DNA of 64,000 bases from Alistipes sp. (GTDB taxonomy: Bacteria; Bacteroidota; Bacteroidia; Bacteroidales; Rikenellaceae), in assembly GCA_017437045.1 (NCBI GenBank), contig JAFSBY010000029.1, positions 1 through 64,000 of the forward strand, read 5' to 3'. The position numbers and the translations under genes are program-made. The first letter of the stretch is position 1. Every line of letters starts with the position of its first letter. The notes beneath the pieces are model-generated. The model did not search any database. It saw nothing but the letters and a program-made list of their open reading frames with translations, and was not told the DNA's origin. Positions 27,616 through 37,343 of the stretch are shown here, piece by piece.

Positions 27616-27659
27616 GGGCTGCTCAACCTTTTTTGTTGGACAGCCCTTTTGCTTTTTTA
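27616..27659 (+). terminator. terminator after panCD
   Basis: A 12-position stem (27616-27627 with 27635-27646) with one mismatch and one G-T pair is followed by TTTTGCTTTTTT. Its T run overlaps the -33 box of the next promoter. Confidence 0.85.
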
Positions 27660-27679
27660 TAGAATAATTGCTATTTTTA
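27648..27679 (+). promoter_or_regulatory. promoter of the DUF456 gene
   Basis: TTTG at 27648-27651 and TATTTTTA at 27672-27679 are separated by 20 bases, one mismatch from the Bacteroidetes consensus. Confidence 0.6.
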
Positions 27680-27707
27680 CGACCTATAAAGCACTTTTTT
27701 TCTGATT

Positions 27708-28250
27708 ATGGATATTTTTTTGGCGATTGTAGCGGTCATTCTGGCCATTATCGGCATCATTGGCTGCTTTATTCCCTTTATTCCGGGTAACGTGATCAGC
27801 TATTTGGGACTGATCTGCCTGGTCTTTACTGATTTCTCGAATCCGGGATGGCTGTTTATGACCATCATGGCGTTGGTGACCCTGGTTGTGATCCTGGCCG
27901 ACCTCTATCTGCCGGCCGTCATGACCCGCAAATTTGGCGGCACGAGGGCCGGAGCCGTGGGTGCTACGCTGGGTGTGATCGGCAGTATCCTCTTTGCACC
28001 GACCTTTGGTCCGTTGTGTCTGATTCTGGGCCCCTTCTTCGGCGCGGTGCTGGGTGAGCTGACGCGCGATCGGAAGAATGCCGGACAGGCCTTTAAGAGT
28101 GGTTTGGGCTCCTTCTTGGCCTTCCTAATGGGTACGGGGTTGAAGTTCTTCTTGGCCCTCTTTGTCATGATCTATATCGTTGCCGAGTGCTGGGGGCCGA
28201 TGGCCGACGGTGCTGTGGCCGGATTTGATTGGGTGAAAGCACAATTTTAG
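27708..28250 (+). CDS. DUF456 membrane protein
   Basis: A 180-residue integral membrane protein made of four to five hydrophobic segments (about 4-25, 28-42, 48-68, 84-120 and 136-162). It has glycine-rich repeats of the DUF456 type, including GGTRAGAVGATLGVIGSI and LILGPFFGAVLGEL. Such glycine-zipper motifs recur in this family, whose function is unknown. It has its own promoter and precedes the M16 peptidase by 37 bases, so the two may be co-transcribed. Confidence 0.85.
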   Translation: MDIFLAIVAVILAIIGIIGCFIPFIPGNVISYLGLICLVFTDFSNPGWLFMTIMALVTLVVILADLYLPAVMTRKFGGTRAGAVGATLGVIGSILFAPTFGPLCLILGPFFGAVLGELTRDRKNAGQAFKSGLGSFLAFLMGTGLKFFLALFVMIYIVAECWGPMADGAVAGFDWVKAQF

Positions 28251-28287
28251 TAACGAACACAATACTGATTTCTAATTCCAAATTACC

Positions 28288-31221
28288 ATGAAAAGATTCC
28301 TCACTCTGGCGGTCGTCGTCGTAGCGATGTTGGCCGCAGCTTGTAGTCAGTACAAGTATGAGACGGTAGAGGGCGACCCGATGGGGGCACGTATCTATAC
28401 GCTCGACAATGGTTTGAAGGTCTATATGGCGGTCAATGATGAGACCCCGCGCATCCAGACTTATATCGCGGTGCGTGTAGGTGGCAAGAATGACCCCGCC
28501 GAGACGACCGGTCTGGCTCACTATTTCGAGCACCTGATGTTCAAGGGTACTCCGTCGTTTGGTACGTCGGACTACGAGGCCGAGAAGCCGTTGCTCGATC
28601 AGATTGAGCAGCTCTTCGAGGTCTATCGTGTGACCGAGGATGAGGCCGAGCGCAAGGCCATCTACCACCAGATCGACTCGATCAGCTACGAGGCTTCGAA
28701 GATTGCTATCCCGAACGAGTACGATAAGCTCATGTCGGCCATTGGTGCCGAGGGTACGAATGCCTACACGTCGCAGGATGTGACCTGCTACGTGGAGAAT
28801 ATCCCCTCGAACCAGATCGAGAATTGGGCTCGCATTGAGGCCGATCGTTTTATGAATCCGGTGATCCGTGGTTTCCACACCGAGTTGGAGACGATCTACG
28901 AGGAGAAGAACATGTCGCTGACGCGCGATTCGCGCAAGGTGAGGGAGGCTGTTGATGCAGTTCTCTTCCCGAACCACCCCTATGGCAAGCAGACGGTGTT
29001 GGGTTCGCAGGAGCACCTGAAGAATCCCTCGATCACGAATGTGAAGAACTACCACAAGACCTACTACGTGCCGAACAATATGGCTATCTGCCTCTCGGGT
29101 GACTTCGATCCCGACCAGATGATTGCCACCATTGATAAGTACTTCGGTCAGATGCAGCCCAACCCCGAGTTGCCCACGTTGCAGTTCGAGCCCGAGCAGC
29201 CGATCACCTCGCCCATCGTGAAGGAGGTCTTTGGTCCCGAGGCTGAGAACGTAACGGTCGCTTGGCGTCTGGGTGGTTCGACGAGCGAGGATGCCGATTT
29301 GGCTGCCGTGGCTTCGTCGATCCTGTCGAACCGTCAGGCCGGTCTGGTCGATCTGAACATCAACCAGCAGCAGAAGACCCTCGGTGTCTTTGCCGGTGAG
29401 AGCCTGCAGCCCGATTACGGTATGATGATGATGCAGGGTCGCCCGAAGCAGGGTCAGAGCCTCGACCAGGTGCGTGATCTGATGCTCGAGCAGGTGGATC
29501 TGTTGCGTCGTGGCGAGTGGGACGAGTCGCTCCTGGAGGCCTCGATCAACAACCTCAAGGCGGGCATGATGCAGATCATGGACTCGAATGAGGGTCGTGC
29601 CGATCTGTTTGTCGATGCCTTTGTCAATGGTCAGGAGTGGGCCGATGTGGTCAGCGAGGTGGATCGTCTGTCGAAGATCACGAAGGAGCAGGTGGTAGCC
29701 TGGGCTAACGAGAAGCTCGGTGCCGAGAACTACGCCATCGTCTATAAGCGTCAAGGTGTGGATCCCAACGAGCAGAAGATTGCCAAGCCGGCCATTACCC
29801 CGATTGTGACCAACCGCGACAAGCAGAGTGCCTTCCTCACGGAGATTCAGAATAGCGTCGTGACGCCGATCGAGCCGCGTTATGTCGATTTCCAGCAGGA
29901 TATGGTGGCACTGATCCCCGATGTGGAGGGTTGCCCCTCCGAGGCACTCGATACGCTCTATGAGCATGCGATACTCTATAAGAAGAACGAAACGACCGAG
30001 ACCTTCCGTCTGGTCTATGTCTTCGAGGCCGGTACCAACCTGGATCCCAAATTGGGTGCCGCTTTCAGCTACCTCGACTATCTGGGTACGGCAACCCGCT
30101 CGGCCGAGCAGATTGCCCGTGAACTCTATCAGATTGCCTGCTCGTATCGTTTTACGGCCGGCAGCGATCGCAGCTACGTGACCGTTTCGGGTTTGAGCGA
30201 GCACATGGAGCAGGCGATGCAGATTTTGGAGGATCATCTCTACCAAGCCGTAGCTGACGAGCAGGTGTTGGCCGGTTTGAAGAACGATATGCTGAAAAGT
30301 CGCGCCAATGCCAAGCACAATCAGGCGGCCAACTTCTCGGCACTGCGTCGTTATATCTCCTACGGTGGCGATTTTGTAGATCGTACGACCCTCTCGAATA
30401 AGGAGTTGCAGGCTTTGACCTCGGAGGATCTGTTGTCTTGCATCGAAGGACTTACCCACTCGCAGCACCGTATTCTCTATTATGGTCCGAAGTCGGTGAG
30501 CGAGGTGCGCGAGTTGCTGCTGCGTGTGCATAATACGAAAAGCACGCACTGCTTTATGAACGAGCTCGCACCGCTGCAGGCTACCCCCGAGAGCCGTGTC
30601 GTATTGGCACAGTACGATGCCAAGCAGCTCTACTACTACCAGTTCTCGAACCGTGGTGAGCAGTTCGATGTGAAGAACGATCCCGAGATTAGCCTCTACA
30701 ACGAGTATTTCGGTGGTGGCATGAATGCGATCGTCTTCCAGGAGATGCGTGAGGCGCGTGGTTTGGCCTACTCGGCCCAGGCTTACATGCCGATGCCCTC
30801 GAATAAGAAACTTCCCTACACCTATACGGCTTTCATCGCTACGCAGAACGATAAGATGCAGCAGGCTATTGAGGCCTTTGACGAGATCATCAACCGCATG
30901 CCCGAGTCGGAGGCTGCCTTTGAGATCGCCAAGAAGGCCCTCTTGGAGCGCATTCGCACCGAGCGTGTGGTGAAGGAGCAGGTGCTCTGGGAGTACCTCT
31001 TTGCCGAGGATATGGGCGTGATGGAGGATCGCAACAAGGCGGTTTATGAGGCCGTACAGCAGATGACGCTGGCCGATGTGAAGGCCGCACAGGAGAAGTG
31101 GGTGAAGGATCGCACCTACATCTACGGTATCCTGGGTGATATCCGCGATCTGGATCAGAACTTCCTCAAGACGCTGGGCCCGATTCAGAAGGTGTCGCAG
31201 GAGGAGATCTTTGGTTATTAA
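28288..31221 (+). CDS. M16-family zinc metallopeptidase lipoprotein
   Basis: A 977-residue two-domain M16 (pitrilysin/insulinase-type) peptidase. The lipoprotein signal MKRFLTLAVVVVAMLAAAC puts the lipid-bearing cysteine at residue 19. The inverted zinc motif HYFEH at 78-82 gives H78, E81 and H82, with the distal glutamate in the downstream helix (TELETIYEEKNMSL). The C-terminal half repeats the M16 fold without the zinc motif and keeps the R/Y-type substrate loop (FGGGMNAIVFQEMREARGLA). Likely periplasmic peptide degradation. A strong 16-bp stem terminator follows. Confidence 0.93.
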   Translation: MKRFLTLAVVVVAMLAAACSQYKYETVEGDPMGARIYTLDNGLKVYMAVNDETPRIQTYIAVRVGGKNDPAETTGLAHYFEHLMFKGTPSFGTSDYEAEKPLLDQIEQLFEVYRVTEDEAERKAIYHQIDSISYEASKIAIPNEYDKLMSAIGAEGTNAYTSQDVTCYVENIPSNQIENWARIEADRFMNPVIRGFHTELETIYEEKNMSLTRDSRKVREAVDAVLFPNHPYGKQTVLGSQEHLKNPSITNVKNYHKTYYVPNNMAICLSGDFDPDQMIATIDKYFGQMQPNPELPTLQFEPEQPITSPIVKEVFGPEAENVTVAWRLGGSTSEDADLAAVASSILSNRQAGLVDLNINQQQKTLGVFAGESLQPDYGMMMMQGRPKQGQSLDQVRDLMLEQVDLLRRGEWDESLLEASINNLKAGMMQIMDSNEGRADLFVDAFVNGQEWADVVSEVDRLSKITKEQVVAWANEKLGAENYAIVYKRQGVDPNEQKIAKPAITPIVTNRDKQSAFLTEIQNSVVTPIEPRYVDFQQDMVALIPDVEGCPSEALDTLYEHAILYKKNETTETFRLVYVFEAGTNLDPKLGAAFSYLDYLGTATRSAEQIARELYQIACSYRFTAGSDRSYVTVSGLSEHMEQAMQILEDHLYQAVADEQVLAGLKNDMLKSRANAKHNQAANFSALRRYISYGGDFVDRTTLSNKELQALTSEDLLSCIEGLTHSQHRILYYGPKSVSEVRELLLRVHNTKSTHCFMNELAPLQATPESRVVLAQYDAKQLYYYQFSNRGEQFDVKNDPEISLYNEYFGGGMNAIVFQEMREARGLAYSAQAYMPMPSNKKLPYTYTAFIATQNDKMQQAIEAFDEIINRMPESEAAFEIAKKALLERIRTERVVKEQVLWEYLFAEDMGVMEDRNKAVYEAVQQMTLADVKAAQEKWVKDRTYIYGILGDIRDLDQNFLKTLGPIQKVSQEEIFGY

Positions 31222-31243
31222 CCTCGCTCTTATAAGAGCCATG

Positions 31244-31279
31244 AAACGGGGCTATCCAATGTTGGATAGCCCCGTTTTT
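31244..31279 (+). terminator. terminator after the M16 gene, possibly bidirectional
   Basis: A 16-bp perfect inverted repeat (31244-31259 with 31262-31277) contains GGGGCTATCCA and runs into five T residues. It sits between convergent genes and could also stop the minus-strand GH5-like transcript. Confidence 0.92.
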
Positions 31280-31302
31280 CGTTGGAGTGTTAGAAGTTGC
31301 TA

Positions 31303-33603
31303 TTAGTCATCTATTTGCACCTTGACCCACTCGATCTCGATGCCTTTCGGGGAGGCTCCTTGATCCTCGAAATCCTCGGCGCGGAGCGAGAAATAGAGGT
31401 TCTCGACCTCCGCCCAATGGATGTAGGCCTCCGTGCCACCGAAATTGGGTCGATAGTAAGGCCCGAAGCCCGGCCAATCTTGCGGCAGTTGGGGCGTACG
31501 ATCGGGGATGAAGTCACCGGAGCGCAGTCGGATCTCCTGCCACTCCTCGTTGATCGCAACCTCGGTGCCCCACGATCCGAAGTCTGCCTCGCTCAGCAGC
31601 AGGCGCATCCGCTTGGTCGAGGGGGTCAGGGCACGCACACGCAGGATAAAGGTCACCTGTTGAGGGGCTTGGAGGTGTTGGCCTATACGCTCGCCGATAG
31701 CATGTTGCACGGAGATGTCGGCCGGGAACCAATGCTCCTCTTTGGGACGCAAATCGTCGCACCACAGACGCAGCGTCCCCCGATCGGTCAGACGTACATC
31801 ATACGAGGGGCTGAAGAACCCGCCCCGCGTGAAGATCAGCCGGCGAAAATCGGTTTTGGGGGTGAAGAGCTCCACCGCCGTGTGCGTAGGGGCGGCCTGG
31901 GTTGGATCGTGGTAGCCGGCAGCATCCAACTCCGCTTGTAGGAGCGAATCGCTGAAGGGTGCAGCTATCGGCTGTTGCAGTTGGTAGTGATGCCCCGCCT
32001 CTTTGTCGGCCGATAGGATATAGCGCGTGGGTGCTGCCTGAAATCCTTGTTGTTGTGCTACAGAAACAACACCTTCCGACGCCGCGTTGGGGTGGCAGGG
32101 GTAGATGTAGTAGTGGCTGCCCAAGTCAGGCAGCTGAATGGTCATCCATCCGCCTGTGCAATCGTTTACGAAGAGCTGACGATCGAGTGATGGATTGTGC
32201 TGGAAGGGGTCCTGGAGCTGTTTCGAACCCGGATAGAGCTCCAACATCCAGACGCCGTCGGCCAATTTGTCGAGGAAATAGCATCCCGAACCGGTATAGG
32301 TGACCACCTGTGAGTTGCCCGTGCCGGCAATTTGTTTCAGCTGCTGCGGCTTCAACGAGAAATTTTCGGGCAGGGAGTTGGAGTAGAGGAGGCTTTCACC
32401 GTCGTAGTAGATGCTGCGGTTGGCCTTCCAATCGACCGTCACGGGGCCAAATTGCACGTTGTGGGGGTATTGGCCCCAATCCTTTCCACGCGGCAGGGCC
32501 TGCATGGCCTTGACGGCAATCGTGGCCGAGATGGCCTTTTGAGGCGTATAGATCAGGTTGAGCAGGTGGGTCTGCCAGCCCAAATTCCAGGGCGCGGTGG
32601 CGATCATGTCGTAGGAGAACATCGCTGCCCACTGCACGCCACCCTCACGAAATTCACGCACCTGCGCGGGGTACATATAGGAGCAGGTCAGATCGGCTGC
32701 ATCAAATTCATAGACAAATTTGGAGCGAGGACCTACATCGACACGCTTCATGGGGGTGTAGTCGTTCACGTAGGGGAGGTAGTTGCCCTGCAACGTGTAG
32801 CCGTGGGTGAGCTGTGTGGGATACCAGCCGTAGGAGACCGCGTCGGCCTTGGAGCGGCAAATGGCCTCGGCCGTCGAGAAGTTCTCGGAGAGGTTGTAGG
32901 CTACGATCTTCTGGCAACCGGTGCGGCGGATGGCATCGGTCATCGTGTCGATGTAGGCGCGAATCTCATCATTGCGCCCCATGACACGCGCCGGCTCGTT
33001 GAGAATCTCGATGGCGATGATATGCGGCTCCTCCTTGTAGCGACGGCCCGAGTAGCGGTTGCGGTAGTTCAGGAATTGGGTCATGTAACGCTGCTGGGCA
33101 CGGATCGCCTGTCGGTCGAAGGTCAGAGCCTCCTTACCAAAGTGGGCCGTGAAGCCGTCGAGGTTGCGATCGCCGTCGGGCCACCAGGCGGCATGCGCTA
33201 CGATGGGCGAGAAGAGCATCAGCATGCCACGCTCCGAGGCACGGTGTACCAAATAGTCGAGCAGGTCGAGATGCTCGTTATCGACCAGGTTGCCCCGACG
33301 GTCGGAGTTCTCCCAATCGCCCCAAAACGAGAGGCGAATGGCCTTCATGCCCATGCGCTCCAGGTGGGCGAGGTCGATGTCGATCATCCGCTTTTTCCCC
33401 TCGAGCGTGGGGACCACTTTGTGGGCAGCACGGTAGTCGGAGGCCGAGGGGAGGCAGTAATTGACACCGAATACGGCCATTTCGGTCGAGTCGGCCGTAT
33501 AGCGAATCACGCCCGCTGCATCTTGAAAGACAAGTTCTTGCGCAGCAAGTCGTCCTGTCATGAGCAACATGACGGACAGCAGATAAAATCCTATTTTTTG
33601 CAT
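31303..33603 (-). CDS. secreted GH5-like glycoside hydrolase
   Basis: A 766-residue exported protein with signal peptide ending at RLAAQ (about residue 21). A TIM-barrel glycosidase domain covers about 40-380. The strand-4 motif IIAIEILNEPARV carries the acid/base candidate E203 after N202, and the strand-7 motif KFVYEFDAADL supplies E299 as probable nucleophile, as in clan GH-A (GH5-like). The C-terminal 350 residues are all-beta, with a carbohydrate-binding-like jelly roll at the end (about 590-766). It stands alone, without SusCD or other glycosidases, so the substrate is not predictable. No T9SS C-terminal sorting domain is evident. Confidence 0.78.
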   Translation of the reverse strand: MQKIGFYLLSVMLLMTGRLAAQELVFQDAAGVIRYTADSTEMAVFGVNYCLPSASDYRAAHKVVPTLEGKKRMIDIDLAHLERMGMKAIRLSFWGDWENSDRRGNLVDNEHLDLLDYLVHRASERGMLMLFSPIVAHAAWWPDGDRNLDGFTAHFGKEALTFDRQAIRAQQRYMTQFLNYRNRYSGRRYKEEPHIIAIEILNEPARVMGRNDEIRAYIDTMTDAIRRTGCQKIVAYNLSENFSTAEAICRSKADAVSYGWYPTQLTHGYTLQGNYLPYVNDYTPMKRVDVGPRSKFVYEFDAADLTCSYMYPAQVREFREGGVQWAAMFSYDMIATAPWNLGWQTHLLNLIYTPQKAISATIAVKAMQALPRGKDWGQYPHNVQFGPVTVDWKANRSIYYDGESLLYSNSLPENFSLKPQQLKQIAGTGNSQVVTYTGSGCYFLDKLADGVWMLELYPGSKQLQDPFQHNPSLDRQLFVNDCTGGWMTIQLPDLGSHYYIYPCHPNAASEGVVSVAQQQGFQAAPTRYILSADKEAGHHYQLQQPIAAPFSDSLLQAELDAAGYHDPTQAAPTHTAVELFTPKTDFRRLIFTRGGFFSPSYDVRLTDRGTLRLWCDDLRPKEEHWFPADISVQHAIGERIGQHLQAPQQVTFILRVRALTPSTKRMRLLLSEADFGSWGTEVAINEEWQEIRLRSGDFIPDRTPQLPQDWPGFGPYYRPNFGGTEAYIHWAEVENLYFSLRAEDFEDQGASPKGIEIEWVKVQIDD

Positions 33604-33616
33604 CGTTTCAGATTGG

Positions 33617-34114
33617 TTATTTTCGGGTGGGGGTGAGGGCCTCGATCAGGGCATCGGGGTCGGATGCCGAGACCCACAATCGTTCCTCGTAGATGTCTGT
33701 GATTTCGACCAGATTGCGCCACTCGGAGGCGTAGATACGAATCCGTTCGAAATGTTTCAGATCGAAAAAGTGGCCATAGTAACCGAAGAATCCGCAGCCG
33801 CCAAAGATCGGGATCACGCGGCGCATCTCTTGCGACGAGACACGACGCACCGAGGCAATCTCGGCACGCTCGACCTCGGTGATGTCGAGCAGGCATCGCA
33901 CCTCGACACGCTCCGCGTCGATGATGATTTTGCGCGGAATCGAAAGGGCCATCAAGATCAGCAGAGCGCCTACGCAGGAGATAAACCAAGCCGAGAGGTA
34001 TTCACCCTCGTAGAGGTAGTACAGACCAATGGCCAACCCCACATAGACCACTACGTAGAGCAGTGTCCAATAGAGTGTGCGACGGTCGATGCGGTAGGTG
34101 AAAACGGTTCTCAT
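33617..34114 (-). CDS. membrane protein with bacterial PH-like domain
   Basis: A 165-residue protein with two N-terminal transmembrane helices (about 15-34 and 41-60). A soluble beta-rich domain follows (IIIDAERVEVRCLLDITEVE, GYYGHFFDLKHFERIRIYAS, LVEITDIYEERLWVSASDPD) that resembles bacterial PH domains. Its start codon overlaps the ispD stop as ATGA, so it is translationally coupled to ispD and the M23 peptidase gene. No catalytic residues are seen. Function is unknown, and a membrane-associated adaptor is only a guess. Confidence 0.7.
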   Translation of the reverse strand: MRTVFTYRIDRRTLYWTLLYVVVYVGLAIGLYYLYEGEYLSAWFISCVGALLILMALSIPRKIIIDAERVEVRCLLDITEVERAEIASVRRVSSQEMRRVIPIFGGCGFFGYYGHFFDLKHFERIRIYASEWRNLVEITDIYEERLWVSASDPDALIEALTPTRK

Positions 34115-34809
34115 AGCTCCTCTTCTGCGGTTTGTGTTTCGTGCTCGAATAAGGCGTTGGCCAGGATCAGATCCTCGGCCGTGGTGATCTTCAGATTAGC
34201 GCGTTCGCCCGCTACCAGGTGAATCGGCTCGCCCAGCGCCTCTACGACCGAGGCGTCGTCCGTGAAATGCACCTCAAAGGGGCGCGCATAGGCCTCTTCG
34301 AGCAGTGCACGGCGGAAGGCCTGCGGTGTCTGGACGATCCGCAGGGGGCGTCGATCCAGGATGCGAGAGCCTTGCTCCTCGATGATGCGGTAAGAATCCA
34401 CCGCCTCGATGACCGGAATGGCCGAGCCGTGTGCGGCAGCCTCGTCGATCGTGCGTTGAATGAGTGCCGCCGAAGCCATGGGGCGCACGGCGTCGTGTAT
34501 GGCGACCACCTCGCAGTCGAAAGCTACGACCGAAAGACCCTGCTTGACGGAGTGGAATCGCTCGGCTCCCCCCTTGACAACCGTGTGGCGGGCCACCTCA
34601 AAGCGGGCTGCCAGGTTGTGCCAAAAGTCGATGTAGCTTTCGGGAAGCACGACGATGAGTTGAGCATCCGGAAGGGCATGGTGCATGCGGTTGATCGTCT
34701 GCACCAAAATGGGGGCTTCGCCGAGCATCCGAAATTGCTTGGGAAGCTCGCCACCCATGCGTCGGCCGCTGCCGCCCGCTACGATGATAATGGCTGTACG
34801 GGGTTTCAT
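34111..34809 (-). CDS. ispD: MEP cytidylyltransferase IspD
   Basis: A 232-residue enzyme that transfers CMP to 2-C-methyl-D-erythritol 4-phosphate in the non-mevalonate isoprenoid pathway. I start it at MKPRTAIIIVAGGSGRRMGG, because twelve upstream in-frame codons overlap the M23 gene and add nothing. The nucleotide-binding loop GGSGRRMGGELPKQF, the signature VAIHDAVRPMAS and the substrate region FTDDASVVEALG are all present. It starts 4 bases after the M23 stop. IspE (47806-48612), which acts after it in the same pathway, is also in the window. Confidence 0.95.
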   Translation of the reverse strand: MKPRTAIIIVAGGSGRRMGGELPKQFRMLGEAPILVQTINRMHHALPDAQLIVVLPESYIDFWHNLAARFEVARHTVVKGGAERFHSVKQGLSVVAFDCEVVAIHDAVRPMASAALIQRTIDEAAAHGSAIPVIEAVDSYRIIEEQGSRILDRRPLRIVQTPQAFRRALLEEAYARPFEVHFTDDASVVEALGEPIHLVAGERANLKITTAEDLILANALFEHETQTAEEEL

Positions 34810-34813
34810 GGGG

Positions 34814-36133
34814 CTATTTGTGCTCCGTGGTACTCTCCGCAGCAACCGGCTCGGGGGTGGGTAATACGACCGAGTCGAGCTGGGTAATCAGCTGATCCGG
34901 TGCCACTTCGCCCTCTAACTCGGCAATGATGCGGTCGCGGACATATTCAAATTTAGCTTTATTGGCAGCCGAGATAGGCTCGGTAGGCTCCTGGGGAACC
35001 TTCAGGGGATTGATCGGCGTACCGTTTTTCCAGATGCGGTAGTCCAGATGCGGGCCGGTCGAGGTACCGGTCGAGCCGACATAGCCGATGAGTTGTCCCT
35101 GGCTGACGCGGGTGCCGACCGTGATCCCTTTGGCAAAGCGGCTCAGGTGCAGATAGCCGGTCATCAGGTTGCCGGCATGCTTGATCTTGATCGTGTTACC
35201 GCCGCCACCGCCCCAACCGCGGAAGGTAACGACACCATCGGCCACCGAGTGTACGGGCGTACCCATCGGGGCGGCATAATCGACACCCGTATGGGGGCGA
35301 CGCACCTTGTGGACGGGGTGCAGGCGCGAGTAGGAGAAGCCCGACGAGATGCGGGTGAACTTCAGTGGAGCTTTCAGAATATTTTTGCGCAACGAGCCGC
35401 CATCGGCCTCCCAATATTGCAGTTTGTCACCCTGGCGGAAGGGGATGGCGTAGTAGCTCTTGCCGCCATGGTTGAAGCGTGCGCCCCAGATGCGACCGAT
35501 GCCGATCGACACCGTGTCGTCGATGAAGCGCTCGTCGTAGATCACCGTGAAGTCGTCTCCGGCCTGAATGCCGAAGAAATCGACCGTCCATTGGTAGATA
35601 TCCTCCATCTCGGCGGCCAGTGCATAGGGCAGGTCCTGTTCCATGATAGCCCCCCAAAGTGAGGTGGTGATCGTTGCGCTTCGCTTCGTGCGGCGGGTTG
35701 TGCAAGGCTTCTCACCCTTGGTGATGGTGACCGAATCGTTCACAAAACCAAAGACCACATACTCCGAAATACTACGTTCGTAAGCTAGGTAGTCGAGGTG
35801 TGATCCCTGGATCGAGTCGTCGTGGATAAAGGCCGTGTAGGCGTGGCCCGGGCGGATGTTGCGGAGCGGGAATTGCTCTTTAGCCAGCCGATCGAGCCGA
35901 TCGACCAAGCGGGCCGAGACTCCGTAGTGGCCCAAAATCTTACCCATGGTCTCACCCTGGGCTATCTCGCTCGTCTCGAGGCGATAGTCATCGGCCGGGA
36001 TACCGTAGAGCAGTCGTACGGGTAGCTCTTCGATCTGTTCGGGGCTCTGCGGGTCTGAAGAACAGGCTGTTCCCAACAAGGCAAAGCCGCATAATGCCAA
36101 GGAGGCTAAATATTGTGTGATTCGTTGCATCAT
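34814..36133 (-). CDS. M23 (LytM-type) peptidoglycan endopeptidase lipoprotein
   Basis: A 439-residue exported protein with a lipobox LLGTAC (cysteine 24). A LysM/opacity-factor-like N-terminal region (about 55-200) precedes the M23 domain (about 270-385). Zinc ligands H281 and D285 (RRPHTGVDYAAP) and H329 (GYLHLS) are visible. The last motif reads GPHLDYRIW, with H362 present but aspartate at 364, where the classical HxH has the third zinc ligand. From memory this variant recurs in Bacteroidota, so the protein may be a modified hydrolase or a regulator of cell-wall enzymes. It leads an operon with ispD and the PH-domain gene. Confidence 0.88.
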   Translation of the reverse strand: MMQRITQYLASLALCGFALLGTACSSDPQSPEQIEELPVRLLYGIPADDYRLETSEIAQGETMGKILGHYGVSARLVDRLDRLAKEQFPLRNIRPGHAYTAFIHDDSIQGSHLDYLAYERSISEYVVFGFVNDSVTITKGEKPCTTRRTKRSATITTSLWGAIMEQDLPYALAAEMEDIYQWTVDFFGIQAGDDFTVIYDERFIDDTVSIGIGRIWGARFNHGGKSYYAIPFRQGDKLQYWEADGGSLRKNILKAPLKFTRISSGFSYSRLHPVHKVRRPHTGVDYAAPMGTPVHSVADGVVTFRGWGGGGGNTIKIKHAGNLMTGYLHLSRFAKGITVGTRVSQGQLIGYVGSTGTSTGPHLDYRIWKNGTPINPLKVPQEPTEPISAANKAKFEYVRDRIIAELEGEVAPDQLITQLDSVVLPTPEPVAAESTTEHK

Positions 36134-36155
36134 TCAAACCGTCTATATACATCTG

Positions 36156-36163
36156 CAAATATA
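36156..36163 (-). promoter_or_regulatory. -7 box for the M23-ispD operon
   Basis: TATATTTG on the minus strand lies 22 bases upstream of the start codon. The -33 region shows no clear TTTG. Confidence 0.65.
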
Positions 36164-36236
36164 CAAATTTAGAACGAAAAAGCGGGGCCGTTTCGTTTGT
36201 TATTCCTCGCAAAACAACAGAAAAAGCCATTTTTAC

Positions 36237-36267
36237 TTTGAATATCCGGAAAAAATACGTACCTTTG
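36237..36267 (+). promoter_or_regulatory. promoter of the lpxK operon
   Basis: TTTG at 36237-36240 and TACCTTTG at 36260-36267 are separated by 19 bases, a full match to the phylum consensus. The lpxK start is 29 bases downstream. Confidence 0.85.
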
Positions 36268-36296
36268 AAAAGATTGTATGAGTATTAAGAGTCACT

Positions 36297-37343
36297 ATGC
36301 GTGAACTGCTGTATGCCCCTTTGGCCTTCTTCTATCGCTTGGTGGTGAGTTTTCGTCACCATCTGTTCGATTGGGGAGTGCTCAAGAGCAAGAAATTCGA
36401 TATTCCGATCATCTGCATCGGCAACATCACGGTGGGTGGTACGGGTAAGACCCCCATGGCCGAGATGTTGATCGCCTACATGATGCGTACGCACCGTGTA
36501 GCGTTGCTTTCGCGTGGCTATGGGCGTAAGACGAAGGGGTATCGCGAGGTGACGACGACCGACCACTATCGTCAGGTGGGTGACGAACCGTTGCAGATCA
36601 AGCGTAAATTCCCGGAGGTGACTGTGGTCGTGTGCGAGAAGCGCGTAGAGGGCATCCGACGGATTCGGGAGGAGCACCCGGAGGTGAATCTGATCATCAT
36701 GGACGACGGATTCCAGCATCGCTATGTCGATCCGAAGGTCAATGTGCTGATGATCGACTCGACCCGTCCGGTGCAATCGGACAGCATGTTGCCCCTCGGC
36801 ACGTTACGCGACCTGCCCGACCAATTCTACCGTGCGCACTATTTCGTGGTGACGAAGTGTCCCGAGAAGATGGCTCCGATCGAGCGTCGCATCCTGCGCA
36901 ACGCATTGGTGAAATATGCCTATCAGCGTATCTACTACACCCGCTTCGAGAGTTTTACGCCCAAACCGATCTTCGCCGATGATGCAGCCGCAGAGCCGCT
37001 GCTCAAAGGGTGTCAGGTGGTGGCCTTGTCGGGTATCGGCAATCCGAAGCCCTTCCTCGGCACGCTCGGCGAGTGGTATGAGGTGGTGGCCGAGGTGACC
37101 CATGACGATCATCACGTGTATCGCCTGCGCGATATAGCCCAGCTGGAACAGCTGCTGAAGCAGTATCCCGAGGCGGCGATCGTGACGACCGAGAAGGATG
37201 CCGTGAAATTGATGTGCCGACCCGAAAAGGTGCCTGTTGCGGTACGTCGGGCACTCTACTTTCTCCCGATCAATATTCGTTTCATCGAGGATTCGGCTAC
37301 CGATTTCCTCCAAAGATTAGCAGAAGATGTTAGCAGCAATTAA
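36297..37343 (+). CDS. lpxK: tetraacyldisaccharide 4'-kinase LpxK
   Basis: A 348-residue inner-membrane kinase that phosphorylates the 4' position of lipid A disaccharide. An N-terminal amphipathic/hydrophobic helix (about 5-25) precedes the P-loop VGGTGKTP (46-53). [28 protein letters not shown] and the later TTEKDAVKL follow. Length is normal for Bacteroidota. Its stop lies inside the next gene, overlapping it by 17 bases. It belongs with waaA and lptC in the LPS pathway. Confidence 0.96.
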   Translation: MRELLYAPLAFFYRLVVSFRHHLFDWGVLKSKKFDIPIICIGNITVGGTGKTPMAEMLIAYMMRTHRVALLSRGYGRKTKGYREVTTTDHYRQVGDEPLQIKRKFPEVTVVVCEKRVEGIRRIREEHPEVNLIIMDDGFQHRYVDPKVNVLMIDSTRPVQSDSMLPLGTLRDLPDQFYRAHYFVVTKCPEKMAPIERRILRNALVKYAYQRIYYTRFESFTPKPIFADDAAAEPLLKGCQVVALSGIGNPKPFLGTLGEWYEVVAEVTHDDHHVYRLRDIAQLEQLLKQYPEAAIVTTEKDAVKLMCRPEKVPVAVRRALYFLPINIRFIEDSATDFLQRLAEDVSSN

